From positions 18,339,732 through 18,403,731 of the forward strand of contig CM077658.1 of assembly GCA_039707465.1 (NCBI GenBank): a stretch of 64,000 bases of DNA, in the 5' to 3' direction. A program made the position numbers and the translations under genes. The DNA comes from Rhabdophis nuchalis (taxonomy: Eukaryota > Chordata > Lepidosauria > Squamata > Natricidae). Shown here piece after piece: positions 1 to 11,739 of this stretch. Under the pieces are notes generated by a model. The model worked only from the letters and a program-made list of their open reading frames with translations. It was not told the DNA's origin and searched no databases. Position 1 is the first letter of the stretch, and each line of letters opens with the position of its first letter.

Positions 1-4
1 ATTT

Positions 5-37
5 AGTCCAACTCCTGCTCATGCAGGAGACTTATAC
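5..37 (-). repeat. CR1 LINE 3'-end fragment
   Basis: The string around 'tagtccaactcctgctc' is the reverse complement of the CR1 3' UTR signature seen more than ten times in this window. Only the last ~30 bp are present, fused directly to a SINE head. Confidence 0.6.
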
Positions 38-90
38 TAGGGATTCAAACCACCGAATTGCCGACCTTTCTGATTGATAACAAACTTTAG
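38..90 (-). repeat. Sauria-type SINE, tRNA-like head fragment
   Basis: Contains 'gggattcaaacc', a B-box-like promoter element read on the minus strand, followed by the head sequence shared with the full copy at 21000-21346. The rest of the element is missing, so the element is truncated and abuts CR1 sequence. Confidence 0.6.
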
Positions 91-141
91 GGGATGCTCT
101 GTCCAAAAAGTGCTTGTTCACCAGGCAATTGTACTTTCTGG

Positions 142-201
<60 letters not shown>

Positions 202-202
202 T
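142..202 (+). repeat. (TTTC)n microsatellite
   Basis: About 15 uninterrupted tetranucleotide units on the plus strand. Confidence 0.97.
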
Positions 203-1129
203 TCACAAGTTTTTTTTTAATTTTTATTCTTTACAAGAACATCAAATCAATGTGTGAACAGTGCATCACTTGAGTGTCATACATTGTAATACAAACCAAG
301 TTGATCAAGTTCACCCCAATCCTGACATTCCATCTACTTATGTATTAAATAAACACTTGCATTCAGTTATAATCCATCATTGTTCAATGGTTCCATATTT
401 TCTCTTTGTAATGTGAAGACTGTATACACAAATATTCCCACTTCTCTTATTTCAAATCATTTATTTTAATTCTTAATCATATCACCCTTTGTTAAAAAAA
501 ACTTTTTCTTTCTAGCTTAACTCTATTTGTGTTTAAAAACGTTATCCTTTGATCTGTGGATTAGGTCCGAGTAACTCATTCAGAGTAAGAGGAACTTTGA
601 GTAAAACATTCGTTTCAGATGCTTGACCCTCAATTATCTAGTGGAGACACTGATTCTCAGTCTGTTGTAGGTTCTGTTGATATTTTAAGGGGAGAGAGAA
701 ACAGCATAAAGAACAAAATATATTTTGATATAAAACTTTCGCAGACTTTAGGACTTAAAGAGAAGAAGGCCTTACAAAGGGAAATGTTCCCCCCCCTCTA
801 TGATAATTGCTTGAAGTTCATTGTTATACCTTTTGTTATGCCACCTTCACTGCAATTAAACCTAAGCATAACTTGCTACATTCATTATATATTCCTGTGT
901 TTTACAACAATTTCCTCTGAATTCTTTTCTGCATAAATCTAATGGATAATAAGGTGGGGAACCAGAAACCATGCTCTGATCTTTTTGGGGTGGGTGAGAA
1001 AGTCACATATATGTAAGTGATGTGATATAAATATCAGAATAATCTCTCACCTCCCTGAATCCATTAAAGCAGAAATGAAATAAGATCTATTGCGACTGGG
1101 GCTACATCACAACTGTAAAATATTCCGGC
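203..1129. other. AT-rich stretch without recognised gene
   Basis: AT-rich single-copy-looking DNA. A 105-codon open frame at 619-936 has no recognisable domain and looks accidental. No splice-flanked exon is apparent. Confidence 0.5.
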
Positions 1130-1400
1130 ATTCAACCAAGCAGGAGACCCTAGACCATTTCTGACAAATGGCAGTCCAGTCTCTTCTTGAAAGCCTCCAG
1201 GGATGAAGATCCCACAACTTCCGAAGGCAACTACTGTTCCATTGGTTGATTGTTCTCACTGTCAGAAAATGTCTCCTTATTTTCAGGTTGAATCTCTCCT
1301 TGGTCAGTTTCCATCCATTGTTCCTTGTCTGGCCCTTGGGTGCCTTGGAAAATAGCTTGATCCCGCTCTTCGCTGTGGCAGCCCCTCAAATGCTGTTAAA
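1130..1400 (-). repeat. CR1 LINE 3' region, diverged
   Basis: Carries the CR1 3' UTR string (caagcaggagaccc) then the reverse complement of the ORF2 C-terminal region, ending near 'gcagcccctcaaatgctg'. It aligns by eye with 12603-13262 and 50608-51170, with many substitutions. Confidence 0.75.
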
Positions 1401-2254
1401 GTAGGAATGGAACGTATGGCTTTCTCCAAAACATGCCTTTTCTCCCTTCGTGAAATTTCCCTCATTTGTAGGTTTGCAATTATATGGTGAGAGAAAGGCT
1501 TTGTGTGTGTTTGTGCGTGTGTGTTAGTGTGTGCACTTTTGTAGGCGGTTCCTAGTAATTGTTTGGCAACCCGGCTCCCTATTCATAAAATATCATAAAG
1601 AGTAAATGAGTTGATAATGCAAAGCAGCAATTAGGACTTGCTCCATCCTTCTGCTATTTACATATTTTAATGCTTTGATATTAACATGTCAAGTCTAATA
1701 GGATGTAAATGAATTCTTCTGGGTATGATTTATGCTGTTAAGCATTGGATGATGCTCATTTGCCACAATTGTAAATTTCCCTTCTTTTCACCGTCATTTG
1801 GAGCATAATCTTTCCCCATAATCTTGGGAGAACATTTTCCCTAATGAACAGCTTTGGCTAGAGCCGATGATTAAACTGGAGGTGCAGATCAGCGCAATGT
1901 ATGTTGAGGAAAGAGTCCATACGCAAAAATAAAATTCATCCAAAGCTGGTGCCTTCTCCAAGAAGCAAGATCTAGAAAGCAAACAGATGAAAGCCTTTTT
2001 TAAAATAATATCTTTTTTTTATTTTTAAAAAAATAAAAGCATTCCATCTTCTCTTAAACAGTGTGTTGTCTGGGTACAAATATCTCTGTGCAATAACCAT
2101 CAGAATTTACAGCATCATTCACTCCATTGATATGAATTCTCTAATCTTACAATTATAATCGATTGAATAATTAAGCATAGTAAACGTGTTCATTTTTCGC
2201 TCTCAACGTATCATCTAATAAGAATATAATAATAATGTGAAGCATAATAATCCT
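1401..2254. other. No gene seen; unique-looking DNA
   Basis: Contains an imperfect GT-rich patch near 1500-1540. The rest is AT-rich with short A/T runs. Nothing recognisable as coding. Confidence 0.45.
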
Positions 2255-2358
2255 CGTAAGTGAGACAGTTGTTATGTGAGTTTTGCCCCATTTTACGACA
2301 TTTCCTACCACCGTTGCTAAGCGAATCACTACAGTTGTTAAGTTAGCAACATGGTTGT
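2255..2358. mobile_element. MITE-A fragment
   Basis: Shares the internal MITE-A strings 'gttttgccccattttacgac' and 'gttgttaagttagcaac'. Both termini are missing. Confidence 0.6.
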
Positions 2359-3024
2359 ATTTTTTTCAAACTTTTTTTTAATTCTCTTACATACAATTAT
2401 AAGTGTACATTTGCATAGTTGTTATTCTTCTTTACTTTTGTCATTCTTATACATTAATTATTCCATTTAAAAGGTTATAGTATACAATTTGGGTTGCTTT
2501 ATTTACCATCCCTTCCGTCTGAATCTGAACTTCTTAATTAATTAGAAAGATTCGGTCTAGATTGCAGAGGACTCGAGTGATGGGGAAAGAAATAAGCAGA
2601 GAAAAATTCATATCTGATAACAAGGACCTTTTAAAGATAAGAAAGACACGGAACTATTTTAAGCCAGGGGCAGATGACATGAAATTCAAAATTTAATGAG
2701 CCTTAAATGCCATAGAATCTGCCACATACACAGTCTGCGGCACAAAGACTTGGCACACTCATGTACCTTTCCATAACATTTTTTAAAGGCCTCTTAAAAT
2801 GCGCACGCATACATTTGCTGAGGGAGGCTGGGCACCATTGGAGACACTGTCACTTTTCAAGTTTAGCCTTTTGAGAACATTAACAAGGAAAAAGTCTGCA
2901 ATTATCTGCCCTGGATAGGAACGCCTCCCCCCAAAAAGGAGCTTAGAAAGATTTGAGGGACCGTTTCTGCCCTCCAGGCTGTCCCAGTTTGGCTGGTTAA
3001 AGCAATCACCTCAACTCGGCCCGC
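2359..3024. other. No gene seen
   Basis: AT-rich DNA with no recognised repeat or convincing ORF. Confidence 0.4.
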
Positions 3025-3345
3025 CATTTTATTTATTTATTCATTAGTTTGTCAAACATGTGCGAGATAACAGGTATAAGTATAAACATGGACATGAACA
3101 CAAGAAATGGGTACGAATAAATTGGAACAGTAGGACAGGGACGGTAGGCAGGCTGGTGCCTTTATGGACCTCTTAGGAATGGGGTGAGGCCCACGGTAGA
3201 CAGTTTGAGGTTAAAGATGTGAAGGTTTGAGGATGTAACAACGGAGTCAGGTAGAGCGTTCCAGGTGTTGACCACTCTGTTGCTGAAGACGTATGTGCAC
3301 CGCTCCGAGTCCCTACGGGGAGAGGGAGCGGTCAAGAAATTAAAA

Positions 3346-3426
<81 letters not shown>

Positions 3427-3960
3427 TGCTGCAATCGAGTTTGGAACAGTTTACTTTGAGTTTGTATCTATTGTTTGCCCATGTGTGAGTGAGGTTGAAG
3501 CTGAAGTAGTCACTGACCGGTAGGATGTGGTAGCAGACAATTTTGTGTACTATGCATAGGTCTGGTGGCATAAGGGGTTGTATTGAGAGCAGAGGACTAG
3601 AGGACTCTTCTCGTGAAATACCTCTGGATCCGCTTGATCGTATTAATGTCTGATATACAGCGTGGATTCCAGGCAGACGAGCTGTATTCAAGGATTGGTC
3701 TGGAAAAGGTTTTGTATGCCCTTGTTAGCAGTACAATGTTGCTGGAGAAGAAGCTTTGCAAAATCAGGTTAACAACTCTTAATGCCTTTTTGGCAATGCT
3801 GTTACAGTAACTTCTGGAACTTGTTTGAGATGAGCACTGCCAGGTTCAGGATATTCCTTTCGCCACTTTGGAGGGTGAATGGACCCTGTCCTTTATGAGA
3901 GGCATAACAATTCTTTCTCTGTCTCTGGCATCTATACGTTCACCCAACATCATTAGAACC
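3025..3960 (-). pseudogene. L2/CR1-clade LINE ORF2 3' end, interrupted
   Basis: Read on the minus strand, the sequence encodes the segment NRVVNTWNALPDSVVTSS, the conserved C-terminal tail of an L2/CR1-clade reverse transcriptase polyprotein. A second copy at 43337-43890 is collinear and shows that this one is split by an unrelated 3' LINE end with an (ATT)n tail at 3295-3426. Stop codons and frameshifts make it a dead fragment. No reverse transcriptase catalytic motif is present. Assignment to L2 rather than another CR1-clade family is by resemblance only. Confidence 0.65.
3295..3426 (+). repeat. LINE 3' end with (ATT)n tail, inserted in another LINE
   Basis: Begins 'gtgcaccgctccgagtccc', matches the 3' end of the element at 40355-40977, and ends in about 27 ATT units. 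Comparison with the uninterrupted copy at 43337-43890 shows it lies inside the LINE at 3025-3960. It is therefore a 5'-truncated insertion whose trinucleotide tail has expanded. Confidence 0.7.
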
Positions 3961-4364
3961 TGTCTCGCTTTCTGAGGCTCGTTGGAATAAAAAGGTTACC
4001 AGGGTTTTAAGATGGAAAAGATAAAACGGGATGGAAATTTAAGGACAAATCGCCTCCTCTGTAAAGGACATTTCAAGAAAGGTTTAAAAATAGTTGATTA
4101 TGGGACAGCTTAGAGACCCCGAGGTAGCAAAGCCAGAATATTTGCACTTCTTGTTGTGCAGAGATGAGCTTTGCCAGGTAGGCTGTCGTATAATGGGCCA
4201 CTTGGATATAACTTCTGAGAGTTTGTTGCTAAGCTTGACTCGTGCTGGGATCTTATAAGAAGCTTAGTAAGGTTTATTGTAATAGTCAAGTTCCTTTTCT
4301 AGCAAGGCACGACTTCAGAAACAACCGCCGGACATTTATAGAATAGCACACTTGGGGAGCCATT
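3961..4364. other. No gene seen
   Basis: Mixed-composition DNA. No repeat family recognised. Confidence 0.4.
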
Positions 4365-4475
4365 TTTGTGTTGTGGTTAAAGCACAACCACAACACAAAG
4401 CATCAGGCTAGAAACCAGGAGACCTCTTATTTAACAGAAAGCCATCTAGGTGACTGGCCCAATCACTCACGCCAG
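4365..4475 (+). repeat. tRNA-derived SINE fragment with short hairpin
   Basis: The A-box-like 'gtggttaaagca' and 'ggctagaaaccaggagacc' resemble the head of a common vertebrate tRNA-derived SINE. Around the A box a 14-bp inverted repeat (4365-4378 with 4386-4399, 7-nt loop) looks like a local inverted duplication. Confidence 0.5.
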
Positions 4476-4508
4476 TGGTGGGATTCAAATTTTTTTACTA
4501 CCAGATCT
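4473..4508 (-). mobile_element. MITE-B terminus fragment
   Basis: Shows the MITE-B terminal inverted repeat CAGTGGTGGGATTC and the adjoining poly-T 'ttttttactacc'. It breaks off at the pentanucleotide array that follows. Confidence 0.65.
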
Positions 4509-4509
4509 A

Positions 4510-4600
4510 AAATAGAATAGAGACTAGAGTAGAGTAGAGTAGAGTAGAGTAGAGTAGAGTAGAGTAGAGTAGAGTAGAGTAGAATAGAATAGAATTCTTT
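4510..4600 (+). repeat. (AGAGT)n/(AGAAT)n pentanucleotide array
   Basis: About 12 AGAGT units flanked by AGAAT units. It abuts the 3' end of a LINE at 4596, so the array occupies the element's tail position. Confidence 0.93.
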
Positions 4601-4760
4601 ATTGGCCAAGTGTGATTGGACACACAAGGAATTTGTCTTTGGTGCATCTCAACTACAACTTAATGTAAGTTCTTCATCCTTTGTGCCTGACACAAACTAA
4701 GGGGGACTATCAGTGGTCACACAAGGATTTTGCGCAAGCTGCTTCTCCTAGATTAGAGAA
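4596..4760 (-). repeat. Snake-type CR1 (L3-like) 3' end
   Basis: The string 'ttctttattggccaag' is the reverse complement of the LINE end at 37640-37725, which also finishes in (ATTCT)n. A CR1-L3 family with such tails is known from snakes. Family assignment is by recall, and the shared sequence and tail are directly visible. Confidence 0.6.
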
Positions 4761-5298
4761 AGGCAAGCAAGGCATTTGAGAAGGTTACTAAGAAGATGCT
4801 AGAAGCAGAGCCATCATTGCTGGCGAGACGGAAAGTTCTCATTGCCGGTGTTTGTCCATTGTTCCTCACTGCCACCGTGAGCCACAAGTCGGGGTACATA
4901 GTTTTCTGTTAAACAGAGGGAACAAAACACAGATATGCAACGAACAGAGTTAACCCAGAGTGAAAGCAAAACAAAAAAAAAGTTCATCCTCAATCTTGAA
5001 AGCTCCTGCTGTTTGCACATAGAAGAGACCACACAACAACGCATGAATTATAGATAAAGCCTCGGCCCTTCACGGTGGAGTTCGCAGGTTTTCGAGTTTC
5101 TGTCAAAAGGCAGGCTTCCATTAAACGCGGGAATTATTCCGAAAAAGGGGAAGAAAAAAACAACCTAGGCTTATCCGTTCATCGATAAATCTCAGGTGGC
5201 AATTAACTATGGGCTTCCTTAGCATGGCTCTTTCTCTCTTTCATCGGTCGCTGCGGTTTACGAGCTTCTGTAGAGTAGCAGAAAAGAAGATGCAGTAA
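4761..5298. other. No gene seen
   Basis: Unique-looking DNA. The 76-codon minus frame at 4814-5044 has no recognisable motif. Confidence 0.4.
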
Positions 5299-5500
5299 AT
5301 TGTGTGTGTGTGTGTGGGAAACAGATGCGGTTGTCGACATGACAACTGCACTGGTTCGCTTAACAACGGTGGCAAGAAAGGTGCTAAAAAGGGGGCCAAA
5401 CTCACTTATCTTCCTCACTTAGCAAGATCAATTTTGGACCTGCTGGAGGTCGTAAGTCGAGGACTATCTCTATTTTGCATAGAGAAGCCTTTCAACCTTT
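5299..5500. mobile_element. (GT)n run and MITE-A fragment
   Basis: A short GT run at 5299-5317 precedes MITE-A strings ('cgcttaacaacggtggcaag', 'gtcgtaagtcgaggacta'), including the degenerate right terminus near 5450-5470. Confidence 0.55.
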
Positions 5501-5908
5501 CGGCCAGGTGAAGCATTTGACCATTTAGGAACTTAAATCGTGGACGTAAGTCAAGGATCACCACTAGGCGAAACCGGACAAGCGCATTTGGGTGTCAACG
5601 GTGATGTGGAAGCAGTCAGCAACGAATGGCAACGGGAGGGTTTTTCGAACCCACACGGTTCCAAAGGGGAAGGAAATAATAAAATAAAATAAAGGAAATC
5701 CTCATGTCTAAGCTGAATAAATATCTCCGAGTGTCAGTCACGCCTCCCCTGGACATGCTAATATCAAAGAGCAAATATCAGTAATTCAGGAGGGGATTGC
5801 TAAATGGAAATTTCCCCATAGCTGGCGACATAATTAAGCCGTCTTACTGAAGTCCATTTGCACTGTTAAATCCAACCCTCTTTCTTCACACAAAATGGCA
5901 GGAACGGC

Positions 5909-5964
5909 CTTCCTTCCTTCCTTCCTTCCTTCCTTCCTTCCTTCCTTCCTTCCTTCCTTCCTTT
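5909..5964 (+). repeat. (CTTC)n microsatellite
   Basis: About 13 uninterrupted units. Confidence 0.96.
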
Positions 5965-6436
5965 CTGATCTAGGCTTCCCCCAAAAGCATGAAGAAGATT
6001 CCTGGTCCCGACAAAACCCCTTTTATTAAATGAAGGTGAATTCCTCTCATTGACATTCAGCCAAGGCCTGGCAAACAGTCTTTCAAAGGTGAATTTATGA
6101 CCACAGACCTTATCTAGCTTGGAAAGCTGCCATTTAAGTATTTTCCAAATGCAGTGCTGGGCAAGGCAAGACTGGGCACAGAGTGTCTGAGATTCATGGA
6201 CAGATCTTCACGCTCCTGAAACGAATGAACAAACAAATTGTTTCCTGCAAGAGCCCACTCCCCTTTCGCTTCTTTTTTATTTCCTATGGGAGGGGCCATT
6301 CACTGTCTACCTATGGCTGTACTCCAAAGTTGACCCAGATTTCTTAGCTGTTCTTTTCTTCTGGCAGCTCTGCGCATGCACACACTGGGAACAGGCTCCA
6401 GCTGTTCCTCTGCCTCACTGCTGTCTAGCTCCATAG

Positions 6437-6824
6437 CAGTGGTGGGTTTCTGCAGGCTCGCACCTATTCGCGAGAGCCGGTTGGTGAAATTTAGAGAACC
6501 GGTGAGAGGGGGTTCCACAGGCATACCTGGAAGTAAATCTGGCCCACCGCTGCCAGTGACCCAACGGGAAGGAAAGGAAAGGAAAGGAAAGGAAGGAAAG
6601 AAGGAAGGAAGGAAGGAAGGAAAGAAAGAAAGAAAGAAAGAAAGAATGAATTTATCATCAAATTGAGTCCAAGATTTTGGTTGCTAAGCAAGAGCGTTGT
6701 TAAATGAGTTTCACCACATTTTAAAAGGTGGCCACTCCCACCTGTCACATGACTGCCAAGCCACGCCCACAAAATAGGCCACACCTACAGAGTAGGTTCT
6801 AAAAAAATTTGAAACCCACCACTG
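6437..6824 (-). mobile_element. hAT-type MITE (B-related) with target-site duplication
   Basis: Ends in inverted repeats CAGTGGTGGGTTTC and GAAACCCACCACTG. It is flanked by ctccatag (6429-6436) and ctccgtag (6825-6832), a 7/8 match as expected for hAT transposition. The interior carries a purine microsatellite and a MITE-A-like fragment (about 6655-6725), so it is itself composite. No transposase ORF, hence non-autonomous. Confidence 0.85.
6565..6648 (+). repeat. (GGAAA)n/(GGAA)n/(GAAA)n purine array
   Basis: Three purine-only repeat units in succession, lying inside the MITE at 6437-6824. Confidence 0.95.
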
Positions 6825-6993
6825 CTCCGTAGGCAGCTGAGAATTGCCAGACAGCCTTGGTCCCATCTTTGCCTCCAATGCAGAGCCCACATCTGAGCCT
6901 TCCCCAGCCTCCAGGACTGGCCCATGTTTCTGTCCAACTTCCTCACTCTCTGACTCTGCTGCCAGTTCTGCTGGCCACTGGTGGGCCACAACA

Positions 6994-7572
<579 letters not shown>

Positions 7573-7710
7573 ATTGTTTTATGATGAGATGGCTGAGTTG
7601 TGTTTATTTGCAAAGTTGATGGGGCTTTTAAAAGGAAGGGGTTATTTATGAAGGCCACCAGCATATCTACACAAACGCCATCTTTTGAAATATATTTTTC
7701 AGCTTCTGTA

Positions 7711-7790
7711 CCCTTCCTTCCTTCCTTCCTTCCTTCCTTCCTTCCTTCCTTCCTTCCTTCCTTCCTTCCTTCCTTCCTTCCTTCCTTCCT
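7711..7790 (+). repeat. (TTCC)n microsatellite
   Basis: About 19 uninterrupted units. Confidence 0.97.
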
Positions 7791-8079
7791 GAAAATAGAC
7801 ATGAATAAACTAATGAGTGAGACTACGGTAATTAAAAAGAGAGAAATTGCTGTTAGTTGGCTGGCATGACCTTCCTTCACGTCGTGTGCAATGCGTATAT
7901 GGTTGGGTTCGTGCCATAGTATGTAGGGTTGACCTTGAATGATGATTATGAGTGTTGTTTTTTTTTATGGCTGTAACGATGCAGACATTTGGGTCTAATG
8001 GCCAGCGAAAGATCTGGTCTACTACACACCTGATAACTATATCAAAGAAGTTCATTTAGTGATGAAGGAATTGAAAAAA

Positions 8080-8410
8080 GTTATGACAGCACTGAAAAAA
8101 GTGACATGATCATTTTTCACACTTATGACCATTGCAGCATCCCCATCCGACCAAAATTCAGATGTTTGGCAACTGGCTCATATTTATGATGTGTCCCGGG
8201 GGCCACGTGATCTGCTTTTGCAACCTTCTGACAAGCAAAGGCAATGGGGAAGCCAGGTTCGCTTAACAACCTCATTCCTCACTTAACAACGGCTGTGATT
8301 GTTTTAACATCTGGGTCAAGAAAGATAGCAAACCTAACCAATGCTTACAAAGCAACAGAAATGTTGAGATCAGTTGTGATTGTAAGTGAAGAACCTGTAC
8401 TTACACTCCA
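8080..8410 (-). mobile_element. MITE-A copy, diverged
   Basis: Contains the MITE-A markers 'tttttcacacttatgaccattgc', 'ggcaactggctcatatttatga' in shortened form, 'cacgtgatct', and 'cttaacaac' blocks, ending near 'gtgattgtaagtgaag'. Terminal repeats are degraded. Confidence 0.65.
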
Positions 8411-8779
8411 ACTGTGTCTGGGAAAGAGTTAACCTAGACCGCAAACGACACGCAAAAGTCAGAAAGACACTAAAAAACTTGCAAGGTAAGACAAATGTTC
8501 TCGTTTTATTTACTCGAGACACATGAACAGATGTAGAAGCCCTAATAGCCTTCTGCAGAGCATAAAAGGAAAATGTCTCTTGCGTTAAACGATTGGGTGT
8601 AGTGTTAGGAACACCCAGGGAGAAGAAGAAAAAATTCCAATGAATTCCCCCCTAAAAAAAATTGTTGCACAAAACACGTAATTATGGTTTGGATCTCAGT
8701 TTGGATTTTCTTGTATCCTCCTTAGATATCCGCATTGCAAACTTAACCGAATAACAGAGTTGGAAGGACAACTCTCAGC

Positions 8780-8857
8780 AGTTTGGGGAACTGGTTGTTG
8801 GAAGAAACGATTAGGGCAGAGAACCGGTTGTTAAAATCATTTGAATTCCACCACTGC
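8780..8857. mobile_element. MITE-B right-end fragment
   Basis: Contains 'gagaaccggttgttaa' and ends 'gaattccaccactg', the MITE-B terminus. It joins MITE-A sequence at 8858 without a clean duplication. Confidence 0.6.
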
Positions 8858-9165
8858 TGATGACCATTGCAGAATCTCCACTGTCACCTGATCAAAATTT
8901 GGATGCTTGGCAACTGACTCATATTTACGACGGTTGCTGTGTCGCGTGGTCATGTGACCTTCATTATTTTCTGATCTTTGCCCGAGGAGCAAAGTCAATG
9001 AGGAAGCCGGACGTACTTAAACAATGGCGTCGCTAACTTGACAACCGCAGTGAACAACCGTAGCAAGAACGGTTGCAAATGGAACCAAAATTCCCTGAAC
9101 ACCTGTCTCGCTCAACAACCTAACTTTGGGGCTCAGTTCTGGATCTAAACTGAGGATTATTTGCA
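8858..9165 (-). mobile_element. MITE-A copy, 5' end replaced by MITE-B
   Basis: Collinear with 8080-8410: 'gatgaccattgcagaatct', 'caactgactcatatttacga', 'cttgacaaccgcag' and 'ctcaacaacctaactttggg'. The two neighbouring copies may be an old insertion pair. Confidence 0.65.
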
Positions 9166-9605
9166 TTCCACAGTCGAAATGCCAGAGCTATTGTGTAAAT
9201 CTGAGTCGTGAGGTGGCATTCCTGCCATTGATTTGAAACGTTTGTGATATTTCTTTAAAAAAAAAAAAGGGAACACGATCTGAACACCAAACGCAGGCTT
9301 TCATCCACTACTTCCCTGTTAAACTCTCCCTGTAGATCATTGTCTGCTGTTTCTTTATTAGGAAGCTGGATAAGAAAGAGCAGCTTCAGGGGAACCTCGG
9401 GGAACATTAAAAAAAAGTTTAAAACTCTTTGCTATTATTCCTCGTTCGGACCATCAACAAAGCCGGGAGCGACCGCCTGCAGTTGGCCTTTGTGAGCAAA
9501 CAGGCACAGTTTCAAGACTTCTTTCTTGAAAGACATTTACCCGCTCTGGGAACGTAGCACGAAAAACAGGACTAGTCATGAAACGAGCTGCAGGTACAGG
9601 CAAAG
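9166..9605. other. No gene seen
   Basis: Contains A-runs near 9255 and 9410. Nothing recognised as coding. Confidence 0.4.
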
Positions 9606-9851
9606 CGGAGGTGGGATTCAGCAGGTTCTGACCAGTTCTGCAGAACCGGTAGAGGAAATGTTGAGTAGTTTGGAGAACCGGCAAATACTACCTCTGACTG
9701 GCACCGCTCCCATCTATTCTCTGCCTCCCAAGTCCCAGCTGACTAGGAGTAAATGGGGATTTTGCAGTAACCTTCCCCTGCCACACCCACCAGGCCATGC
9801 CACCAAGCCCCACCCTCGGAACCAGTAGTAAAAATTTTAATCCCACCACTG
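9606..9851 (+). mobile_element. hAT-type MITE-B, full length
   Basis: Begins CGGAGGTGGGATTCAGCAGG and ends 'ttttaatcccaccactg'. Internal markers are 'ggttctgaccagttctg', 'gagaaccgg', 'tgccacacccaccaggcc'. Flanks aggcaaag and aggcagaa match 6/8, a plausible decayed target-site duplication. No ORF. Confidence 0.8.
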
Positions 9852-10849
9852 AGGCAGAAGATGCTAATTTACACATCTCAACCATTACTCCCAAATCAAA
9901 CAAAGCACATTGTGTTGTAGTGTGCTGTGTAAAAGATGGATGTTGCAATAAGCCGAAAGGCAGTTGTTTGGTTGGATGGTTTCAGCTTAACGTTTTGTGC
10001 GAATGTAGGCACTGCATATTGTGGTTTATGATATCTTTTTATGTAGTTGTAATATTGGTAACCCAACTAGGATTTTGGGCCATAAATACAGTTACGGAGT
10101 CTTATGTTTATTCCTCCAATTTGAAGTGTTGAGAGGCAGTTCTGGATAAATTGGTATTTAGCAGCAAAGCGTTATGCAAAATGCATGTAACAACTGTCTG
10201 GCTTAGCGACAGAAAGGGTGGGCTCCATTGGAGCCATAAGTCAAGGACTACTTGTATCTTGTGTTCTATTTTCCCTGGATTTCGACAAGCGCACAGACTA
10301 GCCTAGAGCTGTGCGACATCACCACACAAACATCTGGAATAGCTGGTTGTAAAAATTATACTTTTTCGAAGGTAAGATCTAGCCGTAAGTGGTGAACATT
10401 ATCCAGTGTGGGGTTTATAATGAACAATTGCAGAGGTATTATTGTTAAGCCAATTAAGGATATTAGTAGTCTGTTTCATTAAGGATGGGCATTCGTCTAC
10501 TATCTTCCCTTCCCCCTCCCAACACACACACAAAAAGCAAATTTGCCCGAAAACAGGCAGTCTGAATTTATGCTGCTAATGATTGTTGCCTGGTCCATTA
10601 GGAACATCTCTAAGTGAGCTTAATTTGTAGCAGACAAGTGTAGAAGTTGTCCGTGTTTTTCAACATTGTTTATGGTGCATCCTGAACAGCTGTACCCGGT
10701 TGATTATATCCTCGCAAAATTTAAATAGGAAACCCATTACGATGACACTATTATAGTCATCCATCACGGCTACATTTCTCACTTAACTCTTTAAACCTTG
10801 TGTGTATAGAGGGCTATTGATATCGACGTTAAAACCCGCCATCCTGGGC
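9852..10849. other. Mostly unique DNA; weak MITE-A remnant
   Basis: Positions 10185-10258 resemble a MITE-A end ('gtcaaggactacttgta'). The rest, including AT-rich 10360-10780, has no recognised element. Confidence 0.4.
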
Positions 10850-11583
10850 CCAACGTTTGGGAAGCCAGGCTCTGCCTGTCACAAGCCAGGACAAAGGGTG
10901 AGTGATGGAGGAGTAACACCTCCTTAAAAAACCTTGGTTCAGCTGGCCCAGCTGGTAGCACCTCGTAAGGGCCCCTTCCCAGGGTTACAGGAGAAGACGG
11001 TCAACGGTTTTGAAGAAGGCTCTACGCCCCAAAGGCAGATCAAGCGGCAGAACCATCTTCTAGGTCTGGGAAGGGACCATAGAGGCACAGTCAACCAGGC
11101 TTAGCAAACAGTCTTTCAGATAAATGTTTATCAACACGAACCTTATCTCGCTTGGGGAGCTGCCAAATAACTAGTTTCCAAATGCAGGGCAAGACAAAAC
11201 CTGGCATAGTGTCTCTCACAAACAGAACTTTCCACTTATGAAATGACTGAATGGATGAATTCTCTCCTGCAAAAGCCCACTTCCCATTTGTTTCTCTTTT
11301 TTTTCACGTGGGAGGGGCCAATCACCTCCAAGGTGTGGCTTTACTCCTAAGTCGACCCTGCGTTCTGAGTTGTTCTTGTCTTCTGGCAGCTCTGCACATG
11401 CGCACACTGGGAACAGGCTCCGGCTGTTCCTCTGCCTTGCTTCTGTCTAGCTCCCTCTCTGCCTCCAATGCAGAGCCCTAGTCTGAGCTTTCCTCAGCCC
11501 CCAGGACGGGCCCATATTCCTCCCCAACCTCCTCACTGTCCGACTCTGCTGCCAGCTCTGCTGTCTGGCAGCAGGCCGCAACA
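10850..11583 (-). mobile_element. LTR-like promoter repeat, longest single copy
   Basis: On the minus strand it starts TGTTGCGGCC at 11583, passes through the acidic/basic coding-like stretch, then the inverted CCAAT box within 'ggaggggccaatcacc' (11311-11326) beside a perfect CACGTG (11305-11310). The transcribed-looking downstream part continues to about 10850. The 3' boundary is uncertain and no flanking duplication was identified. It sits against CR1 sequence (11590-11650). Confidence 0.5.
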
Positions 11584-11739
11584 TCACTGCACACTATTGG
11601 CTCTTATTTAAGTGATTGTCCACTAGGATTCCAAGACCCCTATCACAGTATGAACTTCACGGTATTTTAAGGACAGATCAATTTGATGACCGCATCTCCA
11701 CTCTTCACCAAAGCTTGTGCAATAATAAAGTGCGTAACC

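Larger units (their letters stand above)
6060..6993 (-). mobile_element. LTR-like promoter repeat, split by a MITE
   Basis: Copy of a family also found at 10850-11583, 19393-20090, 33428-33740 and 48949-49240. On the minus strand it begins TGTTGTGGCC at 6993, encodes an acidic Ser/Glu-rich stretch followed by the basic segment EPVPSVCMRRAARR, and then has a CCAAT-like box in a GC-rich context and an 'ataaaaaag' TATA-like element. The layout fits a solo LTR with an overlapping ORF. Class is unproven. A MITE at 6437-6824 interrupts it with an 8-bp duplication of the host sequence. Confidence 0.5.

Noticed and set aside
4365..4399. 14-bp hairpin as a transcription terminator
   Set aside because: The genome is eukaryotic and the hairpin lies in a SINE A-box region, most likely a local inverted duplication.
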